Source: Hygrocybe punicea (Eukaryota > Basidiomycota > Agaricomycetes > Agaricales > Hygrophoraceae). From it: a stretch of 64,000 nt of DNA. Below the pieces are notes generated by a model. The model saw only the letters and a program-made list of their open reading frames with translations. It ran no database searches and was not told the DNA's origin. The stretch is taken from contig OY744468.1 of NCBI GenBank assembly GCA_963556145.1, forward strand, positions 434,001 to 498,000. Reading direction: 5' to 3'. The position numbers were made by a program, and so were the translations under genes. Positions 1 through 9,881 of the stretch are shown here, in pieces (the first letter of the stretch is position 1; each line of letters opens with the position of its first letter).

Positions 1-172
1 GCGCCGATAGCGAAGAATGGCCGGGAAAGGTGTTCCGTCTCATCGAAACTATCCCAAACTCGGAACCCTTCTTTTTGCAGGGCCGAGAGATGGTGGAGGC
101 CCGGGTACATGAATGAATCGTAATTTTGGGGCGGGTTGGGTCCGGGGATAAATCCACCAGGTGCGACCCCTT
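1..172 (-). pseudogene. Tnp2/CACTA-like transposase fragment, cut by window edge
   Basis: On the minus strand from about 172 to 2 an open frame reads GFIPGPNPPQNYDSF, then PGLHHLSALQKEGFRVWD. This matches the basidiomycete Tnp2-like transposases (CACTA-related), which carry an 'IPGPN.P...DSFL.P..HHL.ALQ.EGL..WD' block in the catalytic region. A TGA lies just upstream in the same frame, so the fragment is truncated or begins at an exon border. The other end runs off the window. It belongs to a different subfamily from the element at 39-43 kb, whose equivalent block is IIPGPQEP-like. Confidence 0.6.
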
Positions 173-338
173 TTCATGTAACTGTTTGTGGATGAGGTCT
201 ATCTTATGAAAATGTCCCATATTCACTTTGGATATCATTGCAGCACCGAGTAAAATTGAGTAAAATTGTCACACAGCCGAAGTGTAAGTCACTGTCAAGA
301 TCCTTGACCCCCAGATCATTGTTTGCGAAACATATCCC

Positions 339-1102
339 TTACACTCCCAAAGAATCTAGATGGCCTCCGCTCTTGCGGCGGCGGCGGCTGCCTTGCTGCG
401 GCTGCTGCGGCTGTTGCTCCTGCACCCGCCGCGCCCAATTTTGATTATCTGCGATGGTAGGCTGCGAACCAGCGGAGGCTGCGGTGGTCGGCTGCGAACC
501 AGCGGTGGTTGTGGCGGTGGGCCGCGAACCAGCGGAGGTTGTGGCGGTGGACTGCGAACCAGCGGAGGTTGTGGCGGTGGGCTGCAAACCAGCGGAGGCT
601 GCGTCAATCACCTCGGACGCCGCGGACCCAGCCAGGGTAATTTCGTCGTCGCCGGGTCGTGTCTGAAAAGGAAACATGAGAGGGTAACCTTTCGGGTTGG
701 AAATGTGGGTCACCTGTCTCTTCTGCGAGTAGATAATAGAGACGTGTGTCGAGGAGGGATTGAGCTCTGGGTTTCATATGCCGGAACACGGGCTACTCAC
801 AACCAGATTATACAAGATTGACCGCTTCATTAAGGGCGAGATGATGCTGTCATGGGCGACGACGATTGTTGTATTTGTCAGAATGTCGGCGCATGTGTAG
901 GGGAGGTCAAGATCATGAGGGACGCACCTCCTTCGCACAATCGATTTCTCGCGGATGTCTCCAACCTGCACGGAAGATCAGCCTGAAAAGCATTCTGTCA
1001 GTGGAAAGGACGGCTATTTACCCTGAGGGGCGCAGAGACCGCGAGCATCACTGAGGTGAAGGCAACGGCGAGGACAGTGACTCGGAAGAGCGTGAAATGC
1101 AT
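339..1102 (-). CDS. Small secreted protein with ten-residue Thr/Ser/Ala repeats
   Basis: Three exons join in one frame: 1102-1022, 965-801 and 722-339 (introns 56 and 78 nt, GT-AG), giving about 209 residues. Exon 1 is a clean signal peptide: MHFTLFRVTV then a hydrophobic stretch ending VSAPLR. Exon 2 has no recognised domain (LPYTCADILTNTTIVVAH). Exon 3 carries about five copies of a ten-residue repeat of the type TATTSAGSQP, coded by 30-bp DNA repeats, then a Gln-rich and Arg-rich tail. The Thr/Ser-rich repeat would be a likely O-glycosylation target (inference). A TATAAA box lies 88 nt upstream of the ATG. Removing nt 713-663 as a further in-frame 51-nt intron is also possible. Family unknown; it resembles the many lineage-specific small secreted proteins of basidiomycetes in layout only. 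Confidence 0.6.
454..605. repeat. 30-bp coding tandem repeat
   Basis: About five imperfect copies of a 30-bp GC-rich unit with the core GCGAACCAGCGGAGG. Period 30 keeps several frames open on both strands, which explains the overlapping short ORFs here. Confidence 0.85.
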
Positions 1103-1189
1103 GGTTCAGATGGAAGAAAGTACTCGAGAAGTTGTTGTGTATTGTGTGTGGGAGACCAGCTCTAAGTTCCGGAGAGTACTGTGAGGGCC

Positions 1190-1195
1190 TTTATA
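1190..1195 (-). promoter_or_regulatory. TATA box of the secreted-protein gene
   Basis: TATAAA on the minus strand (TTTATA on plus), 88 nt upstream of the ATG at 1102. Confidence 0.5.
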
Positions 1196-1199
1196 ACAA

Positions 1200-2385
1200 G
1201 TAGGCAAAGAGGAGAGCCGGCACCATCATGGTAAATCACAAGTAGTCTGTGCTGATGGCATGTCGACGGTCATTATCAGGGGTGATGGAACAGTGCTCGA
1301 TTTACAACTAAGTCCACCGGATGAGCCTGCCAGTCAGTTGAACACGTGACGTGCCTCAACAAAATCCACTCAGTGGGCACAACTTGAACAGCCCCGGACA
1401 TCAACAGGGTTGGATGGCCACATATCAGGTGGGATGCCTACCAAGACGAGGACCCCAGGGTGAATGTCTCAGTAAATGTTAGATTTTTGTCTGGACGTGA
1501 AAGGGGTCAAAGAGGCCAGACTCGGAAAGCCACCGTAAAATCCAGATATGAGCCGCCAAAAAGCTGTTTAGGCCAGTGTAATATCCGGACATGAGTGGGC
1601 AGGCACGCCAGACAGCTACTAGCCAGTATATCATCCGGACATCATCGATGCATCATCATTCGTGAATGTTAGTTTTTGAGAACATTATGAACCATCAGTT
1701 TCGAGCCATCCCTGAGAGCACCACTGGCACACTCTTCCAGACCATCTCCATCTTTTGCATCCTCTACCAACCCTCAGTCATTGGTAGTCAATGGTAGAGC
1801 TGCGTTGAGGATGGCCGAGCGCTTCGTGCTGGCAAAGACAATGTGGTGCTGGTACTACTCAAGCAGCTTCGCAAACGCCAAAAAGGAAATGTGGATGTCA
1901 TACAGATTATATACCTGTCCCACTTCGTATACAGCGTTATGGGGAAAAAAATGAGGCCACCGCGCCATCCGGACATGAAATGGCCTCGGAGGCTAGCGTA
2001 GCATTCGGACGTGCAAATCCAAAATTTTATCTGGACATGGAACCCCGAAACGGGCAAACAAAAATCCCTTTACCGGATTGACCCGGAGTCACATTTATTA
2101 CACATTGATATTTCATAAAAGTACAGCCAGTCGTAATAAGCTACAAACGTGAGAGGGGGTGAAGCCATAACATCGTAACGATGTTGATAATCATACCGGT
2201 TAGTCGTAACCAAGCGTCATCGCATCGTCGTCGTCAACAAAAAGTGAGGGAGTGGAGAGTTCAAAAAGAGAGGTGTGTGATTGGGGGGGGTTGGGTGAGG
2301 GGGTAGGGGGGAATAGTATATGAAAGAATGAACGAAACGAACAAATAATGTGCCCCCCCCCCCATCTATCACGATTCAAATATAT
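1200..2385. other. Intergenic, scattered TCCGGACATGA-like motifs
   Basis: No convincing gene. Seven related words of the form TCCGGACATGA or TCTGGACATGG occur at about 1490, 1540, 1581, 1631, 1966, 2002 and 2028, always in the same orientation. They look like remnants of an eroded dispersed or tandem repeat. A poly-C run near 2350 lies just past the STE6-like stop codon. Confidence 0.5.
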
Positions 2386-5300
2386 TCACTCGCCAAGCCA
2401 TTCTCCGGCATTGGCAAGACTCCTAAAAACGCCCTTCCGTCGCATGAGCTCGTCGTACGTCCCATCCTCCGCCACCCGCCCATCATCAACAACCAAAATC
2501 CTATCACACATCCGCATAACAGGCAACTTATGCGTCACCATGATCGTCGTACGTCCAACCTTGGCTCGCTGAACCGTATCCAACACCGCAGCCTGGTTCG
2601 TTGGATCCAGCGCAGACGTGCATTCGTCCAAAATCAGTATCATCGAGGGCCGCGCCAGCGCCCGCGCGATCTGCAATCGCTGAGCTTGGCCACCAGATAT
2701 AAGCGTCGCGTTCTCGCCGACCATCGTATCGTACCCTTCCGGAAGACTCTGGATGAACTCGTCGACATTGGCAGCCTTGGCAGCACGGCGGATATCTTTA
2801 TCCGACAGAAACTCGCTCCCGTATGCAATGTTTTCCGAGATGGTCGCGTCAAAGAGATTCGGGTGCTGGCTGACGACGGCCACGTGTTCTCGCAGTTGAT
2901 GCACTTGGGTGAAACGAAGATCCGAGTGTCCAATGAAAATGCCACCAGAGTCAGGCTCATACAGCCGTTGCAACAGAGCGGCTATAGTAGATTTTCCAGA
3001 TCCGGACGAACCTACGATAGCGACACTTTCGCCGTCGGCTACATGCATAGAGAGATTCTTCAAGACGGGGACGTCGGGTCGCTCGGGATACGAGAAGGAG
3101 ACTTTGCTGAAAGTGACAGCGCCAGTAGGGGGCGGTCGAAGGGTCCCCTTGGATTCGTTGGTATCCATAGACAGTTTCAATAAACCATTGAAATCTCGCG
3201 TGGCTTGAACAGACTTGGCGATCTTTTGAGCTGACAACGGAGAAATAGTTCAGAAAAAGGCACAGCAGAAAAAAAGAAAAAAAAAGGGACATACTGCAAG
3301 CTAGCATCTGAGAACCGATAGTGACAGTGAATACAACCAAGCTCAACACTTCCTGCATCTGCAGATACGTATAAGTGCCTCGCGCAACGAGTACCGCGCC
3401 AACATAAAACAACAAGGCTTCCGCCACGTATATCAAAGAGCTCGCAACGCCATATGTCGATCCCTCGACCAAGCCGCCCCGCACACCCATCAAAAGTGCT
3501 CGGTCAGCAGCCAGGGTAAACTGGTTCCGAAAAACGCTTTCAAAAGCCATGGAACGAATAGCACGAATATTGGAAAGAGCCTTGAGAATTAAACCATCCG
3601 TCAACAAAAAAAAAAAAAGCAAAACAGAAGCCAAAAAAAAATCTCACCTCATAATAACTCTTCGCAACCTCCTCCGTAGCACGTTTACTCCTCAGCTCGC
3701 ACTCGGCCACCAATTTCGTCTGAAACGCCATCGCAGCAGCAAACACAGGTGCAAACGCAAACCCAACCAACGTCAACTGCCACCCCTGCACCAGCGCCCA
3801 CACAAACCCAACCCCAACCATCGCCGCCACAACGCAGCACTGGCCCAACATGATGACGATCAGATTCCCCGCATCGTCGCCGTCCTTGAATAGAACTTGC
3901 ACAAGACGCACGGCGCTGTTCTCGCTCTTGTCGAACCACCGCTTGTCCTGCGCCAGCACGAGCTTGAAGCACACCTTCCGGATATGAGTCACCCAAGAAG
4001 TAGCCGCATTCTCCAAAATGAAGTACTTGATGCCCAAGAAAAGTCCGTCCAGCGCTGCGACGCCCAAGACGATCCCGCCAAACGTATTGATAGTGGACAT
4101 ATCAGTCGCCCTATTCGAGACCGCAAAAATAAGACGAGACAACAGGAACGAGAACACGGGAGTCATGGCACCGTTGAGCAAACACGCAACGAGGCCGAGC
4201 AGGATGAGTGGCTTGCAGGGAACGGTGGGGTAGACATCTCGCACGAGACTCCAGAAGGACTGCCGCATTTCGGGATTTGAACCACCGTGACCCACGTCCG
4301 TTTGTGGGTGCTCAACTTTGACCGTGGTCGCGGGTACCAAACTGGTATCGTCCCATCGCGTCCTTGATTTCGACGTGTCAAGGCGTCGCCGCGACGCCTC
4401 GCTCGCACTCCTCTGCAAAGCAGACTTCTCGGCATCAAATTCAGGATCATCCGACATCCAATAGTCCGCCGGAAGTATCATAGAAGGGCTGTAGAACGAG
4501 ACCGTAGACGAGAAGGGCCGGAATGATGAGGGGGGGCTGACGTGACGGCGAGTGGCGACAGGGGTGTGTGCGGGGGCAGGGTGTTGCGGAGCAACAACAT
4601 GAATATCCGACTGTTGCTGTATGAGATCCTGCTGCTGCTGTTGCAGTGGCGGCACCAACCGGCTGAGACGATCGGCAGAAGCATTATTACTTGAGAAATC
4701 CGTGAGAGGTTCGAAGATCCATTTGCCCCACGTAACAGGACGAGAATCGGCTCTCGCCATCGTCTGTCGATGAGCGGTGGCGGTGGCGGTGGCGGCGGCA
4801 GCAGTAGTAACAACACTATCCCGCTGCCTGACCTCGAATTTCTCTGGGAGGTGGCCTCCAGTATTCGCCTGAGCCAACATCATCTCCCTGAACTCCCCCC
4901 CTCCTCCATCCGAATTCTCCAAATCATATCGATATCCCTGTTCCACGACGCTCCCATTCTTGAGGACATACACAAAGTCGTGGGAGGTGATCTGGGAAAG
5001 GTCATGCGTGATGACGATAGTGGTCTTGTTCGCTCGCCAGCGTTTGATGGCTTCAAACACGAGCACGCGCGACGTTGCGTCCAGCGCAGACGTTGCTTCA
5101 TCTTAAAACGAAAAAGAAAAAGAAAAAACCAATGAGCATAAAGCCACAGACAATTACATGTCGTTCAAAAAACTGGCTCTCACCTAGAATAAGAACGGTA
5201 GGATTGCGCAACTTTGCGCGAGCAATGGCCAAGCGCTGCATCTGCCCACCAGACAGACTAGCCCCGCCATTACCCAGCCGAGTGAGGTAACCCTCCGGAA

Positions 5301-7062
5301 GGTCCCTAACAAATTCATGCATGAGCGCCGCCCTACACGCCTCCACGACCTCTTCACGCGTCACATCCTTTGGCTGCCTCCCACTCCCCCCCGAGGACGA
5401 GGACGACGAGGACGACCCCGCCAAACCCATCGCCACATTATCATGCACGCTCATATCAAAAAGCACGCCACCACACTCTTGCGACACACACGCAACATGC
5501 TCGCGCATCCAAGCATCGTCCAAATACGCCATATCTTGGTTGTCCAGCTGCATCGTACCTCCGCCACTACCAGCACCATCGTACATGCGCAGGAAGAGTT
5601 GCGCTATGGTGGACTTGCCGGATCCTGAACCGCCAACGATGAACGTCGTCTCGCGCGCTGGTAAGAAGAGCGAGACGTCTTTGAGGACGGGGATAGTTGG
5701 TCTGGACGGGTATGCGAAAGTGACGTTGTGCATGGCGAGTTCGCCATCGCATTTGAGTGGCACGATTTTGCGGATGTTGTGGATGGGCTTGCGTGACTTG
5801 CCGGCAGTCGTGGAAGAACAAGAAGAACAACCTTCCACGAGTGTCAACAACGATGCCATGGCGAACTTTCCCTTTCCCAGCACGATAACCTGGGGTATGC
5901 ACATCTGCAAACTGCTCGTAGCAATGAGACACGCCCAGAATACCGCCGCGACGTCTCCAGCGCCGATGGTACCCCCACGGACGAGTTTCGCACCGAACCA
6001 GAACCCCTGCACGAACATCCCCATCGTGACGAACTGCGCGAGGCCGGAAGTGACACCCCAGATGGCGCTGAGGCGTTGCACGGTGGCGCGGAGGCGGGCG
6101 AGTATGGATGTGAGGGCGGAGTGCTCGTGTGTGGCTGCGTTGAAGGCTTTGACTGTGGCGATGGCTGTGACTGCGCGGTCGAGGAGGGATGCGGCTGTTG
6201 CGAGGTCTTGGCGTTCTTTCGCGAGGAGGGGCCCGGCGAATGCTTGGGAGAGCCCTTGGATGAGGATGAGGGCGGGTACTGCGGAGAGGATGACGAGGGT
6301 GAGGGACCAGGAACGGGTGAAGGCGAGGATGAGGCATGCGATGCAGGTTGTGAGGTATTGAAGGAGCAGCCCGGACGCGAGGGAGGATGCTAAGCGAACT
6401 TCCTCGGTTTCTCTGTGAATTGAATTGGGGGGGTGAGTGAGGATCATTGTTTCGGGGGGGGGAAGAGATGGGTTTTGAATTTACCTGGAGAAAGTAGCCA
6501 TGAGGCCACCAGCGCCGAGTGGTGCGTGGTCGCGGTCGCGGTCACCGCCCTCCTCTGGAGTGTTCGTGGTAAGTACGGCGGTGGCAGCGTCGGTTGGTGA
6601 GCCCATCTTGGCATCGAACCACGCCATGTCCTTGCGTGTGACCGCGTCGTACACGAGAGTGCGGAGGGCGATCACGTTATTCTCGCCCGTCCATATCCAC
6701 AAGCAAGACGTGATGCTGCTGAGAGCGAGCGCGCCGGCAGCGAGGCAGAGAAGCTCGAGTGCTGCGATTCCAACGCCATGAAGGAGGCGGGTCTTGTCGT
6801 CCTTGGAAGGATCGAGGAGAGGGAAGTGGGAGAACGCGTCGAAAGAGCGTCCGACGACGACGGTCATGTAGGGGGCGATTGCGCCTGAGACGAGAGAGGC
6901 GACGACGGCGGGGAGGGTGAATAGGAGGATGTTGCGCCTTGAGATGAGGGAGAAGAGGAGAGTGATGGATGGCTGGAGTGGGCGGGCGGCGGTTGGGGAA
7001 GAAGGAGCGATGTTGGAAGAAAAGTTCGAAGAAGTGGGTGATTTGGGTGTCGTTTGGGACAT
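2386..7062 (-). CDS. STE6: STE6-like full-length ABCB transporter (a-type pheromone exporter family)
   Basis: Five exons (7062-6485, 6412-5184, 5101-3648, 3580-3295, 3230-2386) splice through GT-AG introns into one frame of 1,463 codons, the usual size of a basidiomycete full ABCB transporter. Order is TMD1, NBD1, long linker, TMD2, NBD2. NBD1: Walker A GGSGSGKST (about residue 451), signature LSGGQ (about 579), Walker B LILDEATSALD formed across the exon 2/3 junction. The linker (about 610-890) is low complexity, rich in Ala/Thr, Gln and Ser. NBD2: Walker A GSSGSGKST (about 1256), ISGGQAQRLQIARAL, Walker B LILDECTSALD and an H-loop His. The DECTSALD form is shared with yeast Ste6, which exports farnesylated lipopeptide mating pheromone across the plasma membrane; other fungal ABCB exporters cannot be excluded. 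All catalytic motifs are intact. It is divergent from POP4, and a broken mirror copy lies at 31.9-33.9 kb. Confidence 0.85.
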
Positions 7063-7479
7063 TTCTGACGAGGTTTCGCAGACAGGATGTTGTCGCCGCT
7101 GAAAGAGGCGTCGTCGAAGATGGGGGAAAGCAAGAAAGTTTTGAGGCCAGCCATTTTTGATTGTTGGACGGAAAGAGCCAAGGAACCAACTTTGGCGGAT
7201 GGTTGTTTGGTTCCGGGGTCAGCGCCAAACATTCCCACGGTGAGTCATTTATTAATTAATTATTATTGTCACTCATTCAACATGCTATTGTTCATCGACG
7301 AGTCAGTGATATTTCTCCATCGTTTGCTTCCGACTTTGAAAATCACCGTTGATCAACCCTTGGGAACCAATATCGCCATTGTCTGACTACTCTGACTCGA
7401 CGGATCGGAGTCGCCGTGTCTGCTTTTTCACAAGTTTCAATATTTGCCATCACCGGCAACAAGGTGTACCCGTTTTGCA
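7063..7479. promoter_or_regulatory. Shared STE6-like/POP4 divergent promoter region
   Basis: The 417 bp between the two start codons must hold both promoters. An AT-rich run lies near 7,249-7,268 and a TGAGTCA word near 7,242; neither is proven. The inverted-repeat arm that contains POP4 begins at about 7,375, inside this spacer. Confidence 0.45.
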
Positions 7480-8490
7480 ATGTCCTCGAACAAGTCAGGC
7501 ACGACACCGATAGACCCATACAAACCTCCTCCAATAGCCCAGGTGCAACCCTAACACAAAGGGGGATAGGTTCGACATGTGGCTGACATCCTAATTTATG
7601 ATGACAGAACCAGCGCGTCAAACTCTCCACGAATGCACCGTTTACCCCGTCATACGTAAAATCGCAGCTCGTGCAGAATCTCAATGCAGCAGCAGAGGTA
7701 TATGCCACGCGTGTGCGGGGACGTGTGATCGCCCTTGCGAATCCTGCGCGTGAAAGCAAGGTGCGGAAGGAACGCGTGGAGGCCCATGCTAGAAAACGTG
7801 TACACCGGGCGAGAGCGAATGCGGGGATCGTTGGACGGCGGGAGTGTGCGGAGAAGGGTATGTGGCAGATTGAGGAGGGGCTACGGTGCGCACGGTTCAT
7901 GCCCGGTGACTAAGAGTTGATGAAAAATTCAGGTTCACAACGTTCCTGCCCTTGCATCACTTGTGGCTAGGGTACATGTCAGAATTGCTTGGCCCCTTGC
8001 CAGGGCCTGCGGAAGGGTTGGGGAAGGGAGGTGCTGCGGGGATGCAGGCAAAGCTTGTCAAGGCAGATTTCCACGGGTCGTTCATTACAGGTGAGAGTAT
8101 AGCGAACGGGGGGGCTGTGGCGTGCTGAGAAACTGAATTGACAGTGAATGAGAGCAAGAACGCGAGTTTGGTTGGGATATCTGGGCTGGTGTTGCACGAG
8201 ACAGAGAATGTGTTCAGGGTTATTACGCGAAAAGACGCGGTGAAACGTTGAGTTGGTGCTTCCGTGGGAGATGATTCACGCTGAGCTTACTTTGGATAGT
8301 GATACCGAAGCAAGGGTTGATATTTGGAATTGGGGTCCCGTCTGGGTCGTCGTTGTCGAGTATGTCGGCGACGACGACGATTGAGGAGGTGGGACACTAT
8401 GGGCTGTCGCTGTATGGGAGCCAGATGCGGTACCGTGCGGGAGAGCGGGCAGGACGGAAGATGAAGGGGAAGGTTACGATAGAGATTTGA
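7480..8490 (+). CDS. POP4: RNase P/MRP protein subunit POP4 (Rpp29), copy 1
   Basis: Exons 7480-7542, 7608-7885, 7933-8090, 8145-8246 and 8300-8490 give 263 residues, with intron phases consistent at every junction. The C-terminal half has the order of Pop4/Rpp29 motifs: FLPLHHLWLGYMSELLG, then MQAKLVKADFHGSFI, then VGISGLVLHETENVF-RVITRKD, KLIPKQGLIF, and LYGSQMRYRAGERAGRK near the end. Pop4 is a core subunit of nuclear RNase P and RNase MRP (tRNA 5' processing, rRNA processing) that folds as an Sm-like barrel and contacts the RNA. The N-terminal part is basic and helical, as usual. All conserved Gly and Arg positions are kept here, unlike copy 2, so this is the likely functional gene. Confidence 0.88.
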
Positions 8491-8577
8491 GAATCGAGAA
8501 AATGCTTAAAGGCAATCTGAGGCACGTGATGAGATTGAGTCAGCGACGGTCGCTTGTTTTCGCACGACTCTGCACTT

Positions 8578-8832
8578 TTACTTTTTCTCGATGAACCCGC
8601 GACGGTCTTCCCGCATTAAATATGCCCACGGCCAAACACCGGCACATGAACACGCTAAAATATCACCGTGTTCACTCAGAGCAATCAAGCGACTTATGCG
8701 ATCGCATATGGTGGGCAACATGTTGGGGATGAGTAAACATTGCCTGACAGACGGAACACCTGTGGTCTCCACCCATTGCGAACTTAATCGAGGACAGCGG
8801 TGTGATGACGAGAAAATACACCTGTTTTCCAT
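8578..8832 (-). other. Short ORF present in both inverted-repeat arms, significance unclear
   Basis: An 84-codon minus frame (MENRCIFSSSHRC...) is also open in the other arm (plus strand, 29,540-29,790), but there the start Met codon is changed to Thr. An overlapping plus-strand ORF of 85 codons (8591-8848) is equally conserved. No family recognised. Conservation follows simply from the duplication, so coding status is doubtful. Confidence 0.15.
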
Positions 8833-9590
8833 AACGAAATCACTTTGATGTCTGCGGCTGGGCCATCCCGGTTACTACGTCACTTTCGCACGCTCTATTT
8901 CATTTAGAAGCCGAGTCGCGCCGACATCAAAATATGATGTGTTGTTGTCAGCTGACCAATGCTGATGACGTCATCGCCGTGATGATGATGTAATTACCTC
9001 TTCAATCTGAGATCTTTGGTTGTTGCTAAAGTAAAACTTTGAGCAAAACAGTTTTGCTCCATTAGAACATACTTCATCCTATCTAACCAGACCACAGCTG
9101 CCTTATTGAGTGAACTCTGGATGTCTAAGATAGGGCTCACTCATATTTACCATCTGCTATGTGATTCATGTTGTCATGCTTGGCAGGCAAAGTGCAATAA
9201 AAGTGTAGCTACTCTTTCAATAATGCTCTTTGGAAAATTTGGCTAGACAGAAAAGTGTAAATTCCTATTCTGAGGAGATCTGTGGAAGGAATTTGTTTAC
9301 CCTAGCACAGGAAAAGAGTGATTACAAAAATGAGTTTTTACTGGATGACATAAGTAACCATGACAAATGGACTATCTCCCTGATTCCTCAATCAGTTGTC
9401 CCTCAAACATAATATATGAGTGGTCTTTATGATAAATAAATATGTATATTCCATGTCTTGACAGTTATTTCAGTTACTTTGTCCTTCCTAGTGTTGGGAA
9501 AGTTCAGTTGGGTCCAGTTTGAGCGCACTCAGAGTGTGCGAAGAGTGCACGGACTCATGTCGCGGCGTGACCTTTAGACTCCATGGGCTG

Positions 9591-9873
9591 CCTATATAAG
9601 GGCAGCTCCTGATCTGGTTTCCTTTCTGATCCCCAGATCAGGCACCATCACGACGCGCCTCAATCGTCCTCAGATCTCTATCTCTCGGATTCTGCCTCGC
9701 TCCCCTTGCTGTTCCCGCCTGCCCTCTGCCTCATGTCGGTTCCAGTTCCTGCCTCTGACCTTTGCCCTCTTTCTCTCCTTTCTTCCACCACCCTCCGACC
9801 GCTACACTCTGGTCTGCTACTCACCCCTCCTCTCCATCTGTCGCGGATAGGCCTTCCTCCCTGGCCATACCGG
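9591..9873 (+). other. 5' part of an ORF split by the hAT insertion
   Basis: A TATATAAG box at 9593-9600 precedes a Pro/Ser-rich frame that runs to the hAT edge (PSVADRPSSLAIPVDDL) and resumes after the element (next entry). If the hAT and one target copy are removed, the frame is continuous. No start codon in this frame was found, so an upstream exon or a different start is needed. Family not recognised. Confidence 0.35.
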
Positions 9874-9881
9874 TAGATGAC
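9874..9881. repeat. hAT target site duplication, left copy
   Basis: TAGATGAC, repeated exactly at 12979-12986 directly after the right TIR. Confidence 0.88.

Larger units (their letters stand above)
7375..9327 (+). repeat. Left arm of 1.95-kb inverted duplication carrying POP4
   Basis: This segment is repeated in reverse at 29,049-30,992. Identity is high along the whole arm with only small indels. It contains all of POP4 plus about 0.84 kb downstream. The edges are sharp: GCCATTGTCTG at the outer side and GAGTGATTA at the inner side. Confidence 0.9.

Noticed and set aside
2350..3183. 277-codon plus-strand ORF
   Set aside because: Antisense shadow of STE6 NBD2.
4265..4300. tRNA-like GGATTTGAACC word
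   Set aside because: Lies inside STE6 coding sequence and no cloverleaf can be formed around it.
5321..6361. 346-codon plus-strand ORF
   Set aside because: Antisense shadow of STE6 NBD1 and TMD1.
8247..8299. Coding reading of POP4 intron 4 (VLPWEMIHAELTLDSD)
   Set aside because: It looks protein-like, but only its removal joins AVK to LIPKQG in frame, matching the family; keeping it forces a frameshift.
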